NCBI GenBank assembly: GCA_015680685.1 | Contig: MNCI01022230.1 | Location: 42,326 to 106,325, forward strand | From: Gnetum montanum | Taxonomy: Eukaryota; Streptophyta; Gnetopsida; Gnetales; Gnetaceae | Reading direction: 5' to 3' | DNA: 64,000 bases | Shown here: positions 9,551 through 20,702 of the stretch, piece after piece | How positions within the stretch are numbered: position 1 is the stretch's first letter | How the letters are laid out: each line of letters begins with the position of its first letter | Program-made: the position numbers and the translations under genes | Notes under the pieces: generated by a model | Database searches by the model: none | Seen by the model: only the letters and a program-made list of their open reading frames with translations | Told to the model about the DNA's origin: nothing

Positions 9551-12437
9551 ATGTCTTTTTCAACTACTACTACCAATGCCTTTAGCATGGAAGTTCCCTT
9601 CAATGTTGGAGACCGCATCATGGTTCAAGACACTATTGGTGCCGAACAACCACTAAATCCGACAATAGAAACACGTCGATCTCTCAGAATTCAAAATTGA
9701 GGACTTGAGGGATTAGCCTAGCAACAAGAGAATTATAGTTTCCTCTATGCAAAGGTGTAGGACAACCTGCCCTTGGACGCACACGAACTCAAAGAAAAAT
9801 GTAGCTTCGAGTTCTCTTATTGCAATGGGAAGGAATTTGTTCCTATTCTTGGTGTTTCATTATCTTTAAAATAAGCGTATGAAAGGCTTCTAGACAAACT
9901 AATCCAATTGGCTAGGCTTAGGGAGCAACAGGACACAGCGTCCAACCAAGATGATACTTTCCAGGACAGACAGAAAGAACTCGATTCCCAATCGGATGAG
10001 GGAGATCCAACCAGCCCCGCTCTTGTCCCTCCTACCCAGTCCTTTTGAGCCAAGCCATCGTTTGTTACCACTTCCTTTGTAATTATGCCCATACTTCTGC
10101 AACCTGCGATTATAGCTGCTATGGGTAGCCACACCAGTTCTGTGATGTTTGAACGCTTGTTCTCGCCTATTTTTCCTATTTCATTTGCAACTACTGTCCC
10201 TTTGCAAGCTGTTCAGTAGCCCATTCCTATGGCACATAACACGCCAACCATGGCTACCCTGCCACATGCTCATTCCATACTAACTTTGCAAACATATGCG
10301 ACTTCTATCTCTATTCCTACATTCACGTCTATTCCACCCATTGTGATGGGCCTCAGCCCGTCCACATGGTGGACCCCATTTGCTTCTTTTCCTACCCAGC
10401 AACTGTTGCAAATGTCTCACTACGTGTACTCTCAAAAACACAAAACCCCACAAATGGTACATCCTAACACGGGGCCATGGTTTGTTCTACTAGTGACACA
10501 AGTAGTCTATCCGTCGGCTCAACCTACGGTTGCTGCTCCAACAGCATTGCCTACCAGGTGGTGAACAGCGCAAGTAGCACCATTACCATGAGCGGTCCCA
10601 ACAACACTGCTGATGGTTCAAGCCACTACCCCTGCCATGGCATAGGTGGGGGCTACCTCTGTAGCCCCCCAACCATCTACAATGTCTCCAGGTTTGGACC
10701 AAGTGTTTCAGCTCATCCAAACCCTCATCGAGGAAATAAAAGGCCTCAAAGCTACTGGGTCCAACATGGTACAAGTTATGGACTTTTACCAGGATGACCC
10801 TATCATCCCTGCAATCCCTGCTTTGATGCTACCCCTAGGGATGTCTCTCCCACACTTCACAAAGTACGATGGGGAGGGAGATCCCAACATGCATCTTATT
10901 ACCTTTAGGTTTGAGTCTTTGCTATTGCAACAATGGCTGCAAATGATCATTTGTCTCTTTGCCATGTCCCTAGCCAGGAAAGCCCTAGATTGGTACCGTG
11001 CATTGCCATGCTCATCCATTTCAACTTTGGAAGAGCTCCTGGCCTTGTTTGTGACATGCTTCAAGTACAACTTGAAGCTAGAAACCACGTTGGATCAGTT
11101 GATGAGCATGAAGCAAGATCCACTAGAACCAGTCCAGAAGTTCATTCAACGTTGGAGTGCAACCCTTAACAAAATCTGTGAGCCCATCGTGGAGGCCCAC
11201 CTACTGGTTATCTTTAAGGGTACAGTGAATGACTTCATCAAGTCTAAACTATACTACCTCACTCACTCTCTTAGTCAGGCTTTCGCTCAGACTAAGAGCA
11301 TACAAGATGTGGCCGAGGCAAGTAAAAACTCAACCTACATCACTTACAAAAACACCTTCATAAAGAAGGACAAGGGTAAGGCCCCAACAACCACAATGGC
11401 TGCCATTGTAACTGAGGTGAAGCCCAAACCTAGCAGCAACAGTAGCAAGAATAACAAGAAATCGACCATACCTGTGGCTAACCCCATGCCCAAACAGAAC
11501 GACGTGTTGCAACCTACTACACCTACATCCAAGACATCTACACAAACCAAATCCAAATTTGAGTGCAAAGATCACTCAAAGTACACCCCGCTACCTCTAA
11601 AGCCTTCAGAGCTTCTGAAGCAACTACTAGCGGCATGATACATCCAACATAAGCAGATGTCAGAAGAGGCAAACACGAGACATCAATGCTACTATGAGCT
11701 CCTTAGGAATTCCTTGTTGGCCCTGCCCAATGAGCCTCCATTTCCTAGGGATTTCGGGCTAGACAGTTCTGTGACTACCACCAATAGTGTGGTCACAATA
11801 CGGATTATTTTCTATTGTTGCAGGATGACATCCAAAGATTAATCGACCTGGGGAAACTAGTGCTGGATGAAAGCAAGTGAGTGTGCCCTGAAAACCAATC
11901 TATGTATGTCTACATAGATCCCCTCAACAAGAACAATGTTGGTTATGTAATCAATGCCATCAGCATCAATAGTGATCCCAGGCCACCCTGGCAACCATTC
12001 GTGGTCTATGTGCCTCAGCGTAGTTCACCATCACCACCAGCGGCTGGTCCGAGCTCACAGCAGTCATTCATCCTGAAAGTCCCACCACGGGCATCCATCT
12101 TTGCACCACTTGTTAGTAGGGCCATGTGGTCCCATCAGTTAACACCTCTAGCTCCATTCATCATCAAGGGGTCGATGCCTTCAATGGCCCCTATCTCGTG
12201 CAACGAAGCTGAACAGCCTCCTCACCTTGCAAGGTGAGAAGTCCACTTGGTGGGAAAGATGTTGAAGGGAAGTACTATCAAGGGTATCCCCAAGCCCATG
12301 TCTTCACCCCTTGCATCTGCACCTTTGCCCCCAAAGACGAAGGTCAACATGACTATGCAGCTTGCATCACCTTGCCGAAAAGGATCTAAACCCAGATCAG
12401 AAGTCACCTCTCCTCGGGAGATTCATCTTCTGGGATG
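9551..12437 (+). pseudogene. gag: Tat-A gag (capsid and nucleocapsid), degraded
   Basis: Structural polyprotein that packages the element RNA. The start at 9551 (MSFSTTTTNAF) is supported by the aligned start in Tat-B (MDFSTTIANAL, 26500), and it is in frame with the 330-codon open stretch at 10646-11638. Residues encoded by 10840-11300 show the gag core: KYDGEGDP, then HL, ALDWYRALP, SISTLEELL, and an RWSATLNKI segment. A Lys/Ser/Thr-rich linker follows. TGA at 11636 replaces a GGA Gly codon in Tat-B. A frameshift near 11765 hides a zinc-knuckle-like segment (FCDYHQ.CGHNTDY then LQDDIQRLI) seen in the +1 frame. Downstream to 12437 is the degraded gag-PR linker. Several earlier stops show it is inactive. 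Confidence 0.8.
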
Positions 12438-12789
12438 AATTGAAGAGGAGGAAAGTATCAAAGAAGGGGGCAACCAAGACCTTCTGGATGCCCTCACCTA
12501 GTTCAATAAAGGTCTAAAGCAAAAAAATGCTACACTAAGCTTGTACGACCTAATCATGACATTTGTACCCCACCACGAGGCTCTAATCTGCATGTTAATG
12601 GTGGTTCCGGTCAATAAGAACATGCTAGCAGAAGAGAAAGCGATCCATTCGGTCATGCTTTCCTCTGTACCCCCCACAGATTCTATGACACCTCAATTGA
12701 CTTTCTGTGAAAACACCATTAGGGAAGATCCCAAAGGGGGTTAGGTGACTACGACGCCTCTCTTCATCACAATTTGGGTTGGCCAACAC

Positions 12790-13379
12790 CGGATCCAAAG
12801 GGTACACGTTGATGATGGAACTGCCAAAAACGTTATTCCCTTCCCTATTGTGGAAAAGTTGGGATTGGTTGACTAGATCAAACCCACAATAACATCGTGT
12901 CTGAGGTCCTTCAATGGGGCATGCATCCTAGTGAAAGACATAATTCACGTAGACTTCGTAGCAGGGGACCAGTTCCCCATAGACGCAATGTTCATCATGG
13001 TTGAGGAAATGCCTGGGTTTAACCTAATCTTGGGAAGGTCATGGTTAGTGCAACTTAGGGCTATCTCCTTACCTATACACTAGGAAATCCACTTACCATA
13101 CGCAGGCAGGGAGGTGGTGATCTATGGTGATGAAGTAGCAATGCAAGCAATCAATAACATAGAAATGGAGTAGGGCTTAGAGGTCACAACCTTCGAGAGT
13201 TAGGCGCCTGCTCATGCATGCATTAACCATCCAACGGAAGGATCAGCCCAGCGAGCCGACTCCCAAATCAAGAATGCATGGGTTGAGTTACCCTTCCAAG
13301 TAGAGGACGATGATGTGAACGAGGGCCCTAGCGAAACACCTCAGCCTCATGTTCTGGTCAACCCACGATGGGTCAAGAG
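12790..13379 (+). pseudogene. pro: Tat-A protease (retropepsin) and C-terminal linker
   Basis: Aspartic protease that cleaves the polyprotein. It reads VHVDDGTAKNVIPF, the retropepsin active-site loop (D-S/T-G with DDG here), then KLGLVD, IIHVDFVAGDQFP and FNLILGRSWL, matching the closing ILGR-WL motif of plant gypsy proteases. Stops at about 12874 and 13081. The frame closes after NPRWVKR at 13380-13382, and sequence there (AAGAG, then GTAGCT) could be a splice donor. The partner RT does not follow until 19560. Confidence 0.75.
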
Positions 13380-13439
13380 GTAGCTACTCATAGCGTAGAA
13401 AGCCTACAGCTTCTTGCCTAATTGCCATCCCTTGTACAT

Positions 13440-14070
13440 TCACCGCTTTGTTAACATGCCATCCTTTTGGCATGCCACACTATGACCTAAAATGGCCTAA
13501 GACTAGCATTGTTGCTTTTCACTTTGTTAACATGCCATCCTTTTGGCATGCTACGCTATGGCTCGAAATGGCCTAAAACTAGCATTGTTGTTTTCACTTT
13601 GTTAACATGCCATCCTTTTGGCATGTTACGCTATGGCCCAAAATGGCCTAAAACTAGCATTGTTGGTTTTCACTTTTTTAGCATGCCATCCTTTTGGCAT
13701 GCTACGCTATGGCCCAAAATGGCCTAAAACTAGCATTGTTGCTTTTCACTTTGTTAGCATGCCATCCTTTTGACATGCTACACGATGGCCCGAAATGGCC
13801 TAAAACTAGCATTGTTGCTTTTCACATTGTTAACATGCCATCCTTTTGGCATGCTACGCTACGACCCGAAATGGCCTAAAACTAGCATCATCGCTTTTCG
13901 CTTTGTTAACGTACTACCTCTTTTGGCAATGGCCTCAAATGGCCTAAAACTAGCATTTTTTATTTTCACTTTGCTAACACATAATCCTTCTAGCATGTAA
14001 CGCAATGACCCGAAACAACCTAAAACTAGAAATGGCCCAAAATGGCCTAAAACTAGCATATGAGAGCATG
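13440..14070 (+). repeat. 76-bp tandem array after protease (Tat-A)
   Basis: About eight copies. The word CATGCCATCC starts at 13455, 13531, 13605, 13682, 13758 and 13834, a period of 74-77. Each unit has the inverted pair GGCATGC/GCATGCC around CATCCTTTT, then TACGCTATGGCC, then CCTAAAACTAGCAT. The open frames at 13509-14000 are translations of this repeat. Tat-B has only a few worn units here (30350-30680). Confidence 0.9.
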
Positions 14071-14129
14071 AAAACTTTACATGATACACAAGTTAACATA
14101 AAATCGATTTCTTTTCTGAGGTCTTTCAT

Positions 14130-14135
14130 TTTATT
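14130..14135 (-). terminator. Poly(A) signal of antisense gene, Tat-A
   Basis: AATAAA on the minus strand (GAATAAAATG), 83 bases beyond the antisense stop codon. The Tat-B equivalent has decayed to AATAAG. Confidence 0.45.
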
Positions 14136-14217
14136 CAAAACTTTCACTTGTTGATAATGATTGCAAAATTTCAACATTTCAAAATTTTAAAAATTTCAAA
14201 AGGAGAATCCCATGTTG

Positions 14218-17200
14218 TCATGGGTTGTCTCTATTTGCATCGTCCTCGCCACTCGCCTCTGCTTCATCTACTTCTGCATTATCCTCCCCTGTGTTGTCTT
14301 CTACTGGTTCTTCATTCCCTCCCTCTATGGGCCTTGCACCCTCATTTGGAGCCTACATCGTAGGAATGAAGTAGTCAGTTAGGACAATAAATGCAAGTTA
14401 TAACATAGCATGAGCATCTACACAGTAAAGTGACTAACTTGAGAGGGGCCTGTGTCAGTGTCAAGGGGTATTCGGTCTAGACCAAGGCTAAGGCAATACC
14501 AGATCTCCTTTGTCATTATGTTCATCCAACGCTTGTTGCTAGGTTTAGCATTCACAGTAGTGGCTCTCTCTCTTTTTGTGGTCATCCATCTTAGGGGTCT
14601 CGGGAAAAGGGAGGTGGTCACGGTCTCCTGTAGGAAGGTCCACTTTCAAGTCAGGAGATTCCGTAACCTTCACCTACTCTTTGAACTTAGTGTAAGCCTT
14701 AGAAGCATCGATGGCATCCACAAATTCTTCATACATAAGTGCCTCCATTGCAGCATCTTTGTATAGCTTTCGATGGGTGTCATTCTCCAGCTTGTACACA
14801 TGTTTATGGTTTCTCTGGGTTCACCCCCATTCAAAAACCTTGGCACTGATATCTTTCATATCTTGAGACTTATGGGTTAGCAATTCCATCTATATTTTCT
14901 GTTCGATTATCTCACGAGTGGATTCAATGTTCTAATGAATGACAGTCCAAAATTTGGCATAATCATCTACAGCCTTGCACCAGTCCTTAGCATCAGGGTT
15001 ACAGGTTATGAGGAACTTGTTTCTTGACCTGAGATCCTCCACTTTAGCGACCAATTCAGCCTCTCTTTGCTCATCCCTTTGGACCCATTTCCACAGGTCC
15101 TTGTTGATGCACTTATACTCTCACAGAGAATGTGCCGAGTGTAAGATGCACTTGTAATCCTCATCGAACGTGCGACGAGATACCTCGGTCACGTCAGGTG
15201 AGAGTGTAGGCACAATGCCAACTTTCATAGGTTGTGTCGGGTCCTATTTGAGCTGAGGGGATGCATTGACATAAAGAGCGTAGCAATCGTGTTAGCATCA
15301 CAAAATTAGCGAACTCAAAATTTTCTAGCGTAACAACATAGGAGCATTTAAAACTACTACTTACCCGTGTTAGGGTCCACCTGCTAAAGGCGTTTGATCA
15401 TATCATCGACAAGTCCCTACATGAACACAAACTTGCCAAGGATCTCGGCCCATGACTCCGCATAGATCGAAGGAAATCCTACGACATCAGTAGTAGCACC
15501 TATTACATGACTAAGCATATCAGCAATGGCCAAGATGGACTACAATAAGGCAGACATATCACCGAGCTCACCAGTGTTTGGCTATAGTATTTCTTCTTGC
15601 TAATGCAAGACAATGGTGGTAGCCTTGGTGGAGGGCCCTGCCAAGTCCATACGAGCCCCTTCCTGATGTGTTGGTGCCTTTCCTTTTAAGAGACCAGTGT
15701 CTCTTTTATTCAAGGAAGGTGCCTCTTCATTGATAGGAGGCTCCCTAATGATAAGAGTCCTTGCCCTAGAAGCAGGAGCTCCCTTATTTTTGACCAGGGC
15801 CCTTTCCTCTGAAATTGGGGCCTCCACATCATCATTCGTCACCCTCATCCTAAGGGCCAACACTTCTTCATCGCCTTCTTCTTCTTCTTCCTCCTCCTCT
15901 ACTAGCAAAGAAGCATGTTTGCGTCAGTTTAAAACAAATTAGCTTAAAGCAGATACTACGCTATGCTACATCGCCTAGTGCAGCATAGCATAGCAAACAA
16001 TAGTAAAGTAAGCATTACACGAAAGCGTTTACCAATGGGGGAGGTCTCCTCTGCAGCTTAAGCCGCAGTCTTCGTCGCTCCTTTTCCTCCACACGAAGGG
16101 TTTCCCTGGTTGGGGGAGGTCTCTTCCTTCACAACTCCTTGGGCATAGTCTCAGCTATGAGACATTTCCCTTGCGTCATACTACCAGCTATAGTAGGGGG
16201 CATCTCTCCTATGATGTATGGGCCATGAACGATGTGAGCCACCCGATCCTTGGTTGTTACAGAGAACGACTCCCTGATTATTTTTAGGGGATCTTGGGAT
16301 CATGTGGTCTGGAGGATCTATCAAATCCATAGCTTGGGAATTTGGTTACGGTCTCGCATGGCCCGAACTCTATCCTCTTGAACCACTAGAAACATCGCAA
16401 AGTGCTTTAGATAGAATATGTAAAAGGCATAGTGTATGTTGGAGCGGGACTTCATCTTTTCACCGAGTCGCAAAATCTTAGCCTGCAAGCCCTTACATAA
16501 GAAGCTGGCCTAGTTGTAATGGGTCCCTTCTTCCATAACCTTCCATATTATCTAGGCCTACTTAAGCCCCAGGACCTTTCCTTGGGTAAGTATTTGGGGG
16601 AATGTGTGGGCATGGAAGATCGGGTAAATCCCCATGGCAGGGCTATCCTTAAGCTTATCCATGGCGAACCCTTTTCACTCCTTAATGAGTCCCAACCACT
16701 CCTCGATATTCTTCTTCTAAAGGGTCAACTCCTGCTTGCACCTCAACCCTATAGGGATGCCATCGGCAAGAATATCGAATAGGTCCATAAATAACTGGTC
16801 ATTGATTCCAATGACCACCTGCATGCCCCGTACACACATGTAAAAAAGACTTGCCCTCTCAGTGAAGGAGTTGACTAGGTAAACCATATCGGCGATAGGA
16901 ATGCTTGGATTTGGGGCCATGAATAGATCCATAAGCCTCATCTTTTAGACATTCTTGACCAAGGATTTTGGTGCCCCTCGGTCTAACTAGCACTGGCTCA
17001 CTACTACTTCATTGTATTTGAAGTAGATGTTAGCCCCCTACGTCTCAGCGGTTACCACCATCACCTCCTGGGGCTTCTTTGCCCCTACAAAAATTTTCAC
17101 AAAACACACTTAGCATAGCGATGCAGAAAATACAAGGATTGCAAAAACACTTGAGCATGCGATCCTTACTATTTGACCTAGTAAGCCTATATGGTAACAG

Positions 17201-18637
17201 GAATAGTGGGAGTTCAACTAGAGCCTCTTCAACCATGACCTGCTTGAAGGGTTCTACCCACTCCTGATGCAGCCAACCCTACTCCCTACACTGATTTTAG
17301 GAAACATGAAATGTGCTTGGGTAGTTGTGGTATTCTCCCCTACATTGACCAATCACACCCGCCTGTAGGTTCTTAGCAGAAGAGAACTCTCGCAGGGCTA
17401 GCTATGCTATAGCCAGCAGACCCGGTCGGTCATGAACCCCGTCATCATTGATAAAAAACCTGGTGATAAATACATACTGTTAGCATTCAGCCAATATGGC
17501 CAATGGTACACAACACAGTGGAACAAGGTTGCAAAACTCACTCGCCAGCATAATAGATAGTCCCCTATGGGTTCTGAAAGCATGTTGCCATGTAACGTGT
17601 GAGGAATAATGTGTTGTATTACTAGTAGCAGTTGTATTCAGGCATGTCCCAGATCCAGGATAAATGCCTTAACCCTATTGAGCACTGGTTGAATCCCTCT
17701 CCCTGCCTACTCATGATTGCCCCATTGGTAAAAAACCTCAGAATTCCCCAACTTGCCCCAGGCAACATGGCTTCTATTATGCCAGATGCCTCCACCTCCT
17801 CTAGGAAAGACCAAACGATCATACTAAAGTGGTCAAGAAGGTATTGTAAGAAGTCCTGTGCCCCTGCTCTAAACTAGATCCTCGCTCTCCTATACATACT
17901 TGGGGAGGAGGGGCGTTGGCCATAGGTTTTCTCACATGGCACAGGACCCCTCTAACTTCCAAAACGATTAGCCTAGACCTCAGCCCTGCCCTACAGGACA
18001 CAATCAACAAATGTTAGCATCAGACTTAAAGGCAATACATGCACAACATAGCAACGTCTAGTAGTCCATGTATATAGCATAGCATAACCCTATGCCCATA
18101 CATAGCGTAGCAAGGGCGTGAAATCCTAGCACAGTAAAAACACATGAATAGCCTAGCGTAGCAACAAAACAATTGATGACATGCTCCAATAAAACACATG
18201 TCACGTTGCCACATCACACATGGCTTAGCCCTCCCAAGGGTTTTACCTTACGAAATGCAAGGGACAAGCAACTTTAACTACCCCAGCTCCTATGGTCATG
18301 GCAACTGTGACAGTGGTGGTTTCAGCGGCCTTGAATGCAATCATGATGTAACGTTTATGCATCTTCCATGACCAAAACAATGATAGCAGTGATGAAAAGG
18401 ATAAAATGAAACAACCATAGAAAAAATAGGTAGCCAAGAATGGACGCAAAACAAATAGGACGTAAAACAAGAGCAGAGAAAAACAGACAGTGCAAAATGA
18501 AAAAGCGAAGGAGACATAATAACTTACTGGGTCAACGGTGTGCTCTTCTGTGCCACAACGCGTGCTTGTGGTGCATGCCCTAGGGTCTTCTTCATCTTCT
18601 CAACCCCTACAAGTGCTAGACGAGTCTTAGGAGCCAT
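14218..18637 (-). pseudogene. Antisense multi-exon gene with FCP1/NIF-like domain, Tat-A copy
   Basis: Predicted from comparison with the Tat-B copy. Exons, minus strand: 18637-18528, 18362-18247, 17990-17542, 17476-17170, 17084-16033, 15901-15365, 15252-14439, 14352-14218 (about 1,170 codons). Most junctions are GT..AG with conserved phase; the exon 1 donor is uncertain. It starts MAPKTRLALVGVEK. Exon 3 reads RLIVLEVRGVLCHV, FLQYLLDHFSMIVWSFLEE, IIEAMLPGA, ILRFF, IWDMPEY, YNTL and NP.GTIY; exon 4 has AKNLQAGVIGQC. This pattern matches the FCP1/NIF phosphatase fold (HAD family). The nucleophile Asp is Glu and the LIDD motif is lost, so it would be inactive. Exon 5 is unrecognised, exon 6 begins with poly-Glu, exon 7 is coiled-coil-like, exon 8 is acidic and ends NRDNP. 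In-frame stops are present. Function unknown. Confidence 0.6.
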
Positions 18638-18787
18638 TGTCCTACTTCCATATTTACACCTTTTGCTGTAAAAACTTGCCTTACTAGTCGATTAACATAA
18701 TTTCTTTGCGCTCTGAAATCACCTTGTGCTCCAATCTGGGTTCTGCACTCTTACGGTGAAAATGGAAAAATTGCCAGGGTTTAACTC

Positions 18788-18797
18788 CTATTTATAG
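18788..18797 (-). promoter_or_regulatory. TATA box of the antisense gene, Tat-A
   Basis: CTATAAATAG on the minus strand, about 150 bp before the antisense ATG at 18637. The same context (GTCATTA..GCCATAAATAGG) is found before the Tat-B copy, so an independent promoter opposing the LTR is likely to be ancestral. Confidence 0.6.
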
Positions 18798-18799
18798 CC

Positions 18800-19559
18800 A
18801 TAATGACAAGATGGGAAAACTTGCTTCTCTCTCTCTTTGATTAATGCAGAGCGTGCCATACAACGTAGCATGCTCACCATGACATCGTAGCACTATTAGC
18901 ATTAAAGCCTTGATACGTGTCAAGCCAGCTACTTGCCTTCCCAAAAATAAAAAGTTAATACATTTATTTTCGATTAAGGGTCCAAAAAGACCTTAAACTT
19001 GTAATCCTAGCAATCGCAATACGACCGGTTCGAAAAGACCTTAAACTAGTAACTTTAGCATAGTTGCACCCCTAGCGGTCAACAATGACATTAAACTAAC
19101 AACACCAAATGCTTACGTTGGAGTTTTTCACATTTTCTGCCACATAGGCAGTGTCACAATTTCTAGCAGTTTCGTGTTTTCATGTCTATAGTTTGTATTT
19201 TTCGCATTAATGATTTGATACTTCTCATACTCGAAGTTTCTTGTTTCGCATACTATTATTTTGCACGTTAATATTTTGCATGTTATAATTTGGCAGTCTA
19301 AAATTACATTAAACTAGTAGTTTGGCATTTGCATATCAAAAATCACATAACTTCACACTTTACGTCAATATTTTTACACCTTTAGCAATTCTATGTTCTT
19401 GCGCCTCGGCAGTGTGCCATGACCCTAAACTGAAAAACTTGCAATCTTTACATCATCACACTTCACAAGTTGCATCTCGTCGCTACTTTACAAATTTTCG
19501 TTACACATAATCTTTGCCAACAGACACCTCTTGACCAAGCTTTCATATTATGATGGCAG
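18800..19559 (+). other. Non-coding interval before RT with TTAAACTAG repeats (Tat-A)
   Basis: No coding sequence. Scattered copies of 'CCTTAAACTAG.A' and 'TTTGCA.GTTA' words (18980-19340) form a worn short-period repeat. Ends at TTTCATATTATGATGGCAG, a possible splice acceptor, immediately before pol sequence resumes at 19560. Confidence 0.5.
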
Positions 19560-20702
19560 GTCAAGCAAGAGATGGGAATCCATCGTGACCTTTCCACACC
19601 TTTAACAATAGCAGGGCCATAAGGCAAGCTCGCGAGATAGTTGAACCTCGACATGATCGACTAGGGATCGACCACAACTAACACTATAGCAACCTTAGAA
19701 GCATCCCCAAATTGGCCCAAGCATCTAGTCCAAGCCCTAGACTTAGAAGCTATGGATGTAACCGAGAACCCTCTCATTGAGACGCCCATCACCACGTCAA
19801 AGGGGAAGGTGAAAACGTTAAGACTCAGCTCCCTCCTAGACATGCAAACACACAAAAGTGTAGCTAAGATTCTGTAAGACAACATCGATGTCTTTGCATG
19901 GTCGTACAGTGACATGCCAGGTCTGGACCCATGGCTAATTTAGCAGAACATCATCCTAGACCCACAGATAAAGGCAGCCAAGCAGAAGACTCACAAAGTT
20001 AAGCCAGAAATCGCACTAGCCATGAGGGATGAAATCACCAAGCTATACCAAGCAGGTTTCATCCGCGCGATTGACTATTTAGAGTAGGTGTTGAATGTTG
20101 TTGTGGTTTTGAAGAAAAAGGGAGAAATATAGATCTGTATAAACTTTTAGGACATAAACAAGGAAATGATCAAGGACAACTTCCCACTTTAAAGCATTGA
20201 TCAGCTCATCGACACCATGGCTGGCCATGCTTTGCTATCCTTCATGGATGGTTTCTCCAGATACAACCAAATCCACATTAACGTAGACCACCAGTTTTCA
20301 AGAACCTTCATGACCCCATGGGGGACCTTCTGCTATACCATGATGCCCTTCGAGCTCAAGAATGCTGGGGAAACCTACCAGCAAGCCATGACTTACATTT
20401 TCAATGACTACATCCTAAAAAAATTGAACAACTATGTGGATGATATAGCAGTCAAGTCCAAGGAGGTAGCTGATCACCCACGTGATCTCGAGGTAGTCCT
20501 CAAATGCTGCCAAGTGCACGACTTACACCTCAATCCTAAGAAGTGCATCTTCAGGGTGAAAACTAGATGCATGTTAGGGTTCGTAGTATCGAAGGCCGGA
20601 ATATGGGTGGACCTTAACAAAGTCAAAGCCACCGTCAACCTAGTGCCTCCCACAAACCTTAAGAAGTTACGTGGTTTGCAAGGTAGAGTGCAATTCATTT
20701 GA
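19560..20702 (+). pseudogene. pol: Tat-A reverse transcriptase
   Basis: Copies element RNA into DNA. The N-terminal part (19650-20080) has LVQALDLEAMDVT, DNIDVFAWSYSDMPGLDP and KVKPEIALAMRDEITKLYQ. The palm follows: SFMDGFSRYNQIHI, TPWGTFCYTMMPFELKNAG and NYVDDIAVKS, with the catalytic YVDD intact. Then LHLNPKKCIF and LGFVVSKAGIWVD. Stops at about 19637, 19877, 19937, 20084, 20132, 20150, 20192 and 20700 disable it. The longest clean stretch is 20217-20702. It is separated from its protease by about 6.2 kb. Confidence 0.88.

Noticed and set aside
10786-11575. Minus-strand open frames opposite gag
   Set aside because: They shadow the gag reading frame and are not conserved in Tat-B.
13509-14000. 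Overlapping open frames of 60-76 codons as genes
   Set aside because: They are translations of a 76-bp tandem repeat and repeat themselves with its period.
13440-14070. Regular repeats as a CRISPR array
   Set aside because: Units are full tandem copies without unique spacers, in a plant retrotransposon, with no cas genes.
15600-15908. Glu-rich 102-codon minus-strand frame as a stand-alone acidic protein
   Set aside because: It is exon 6 of the antisense gene; the apparent Met lies in the intron upstream of the acceptor.
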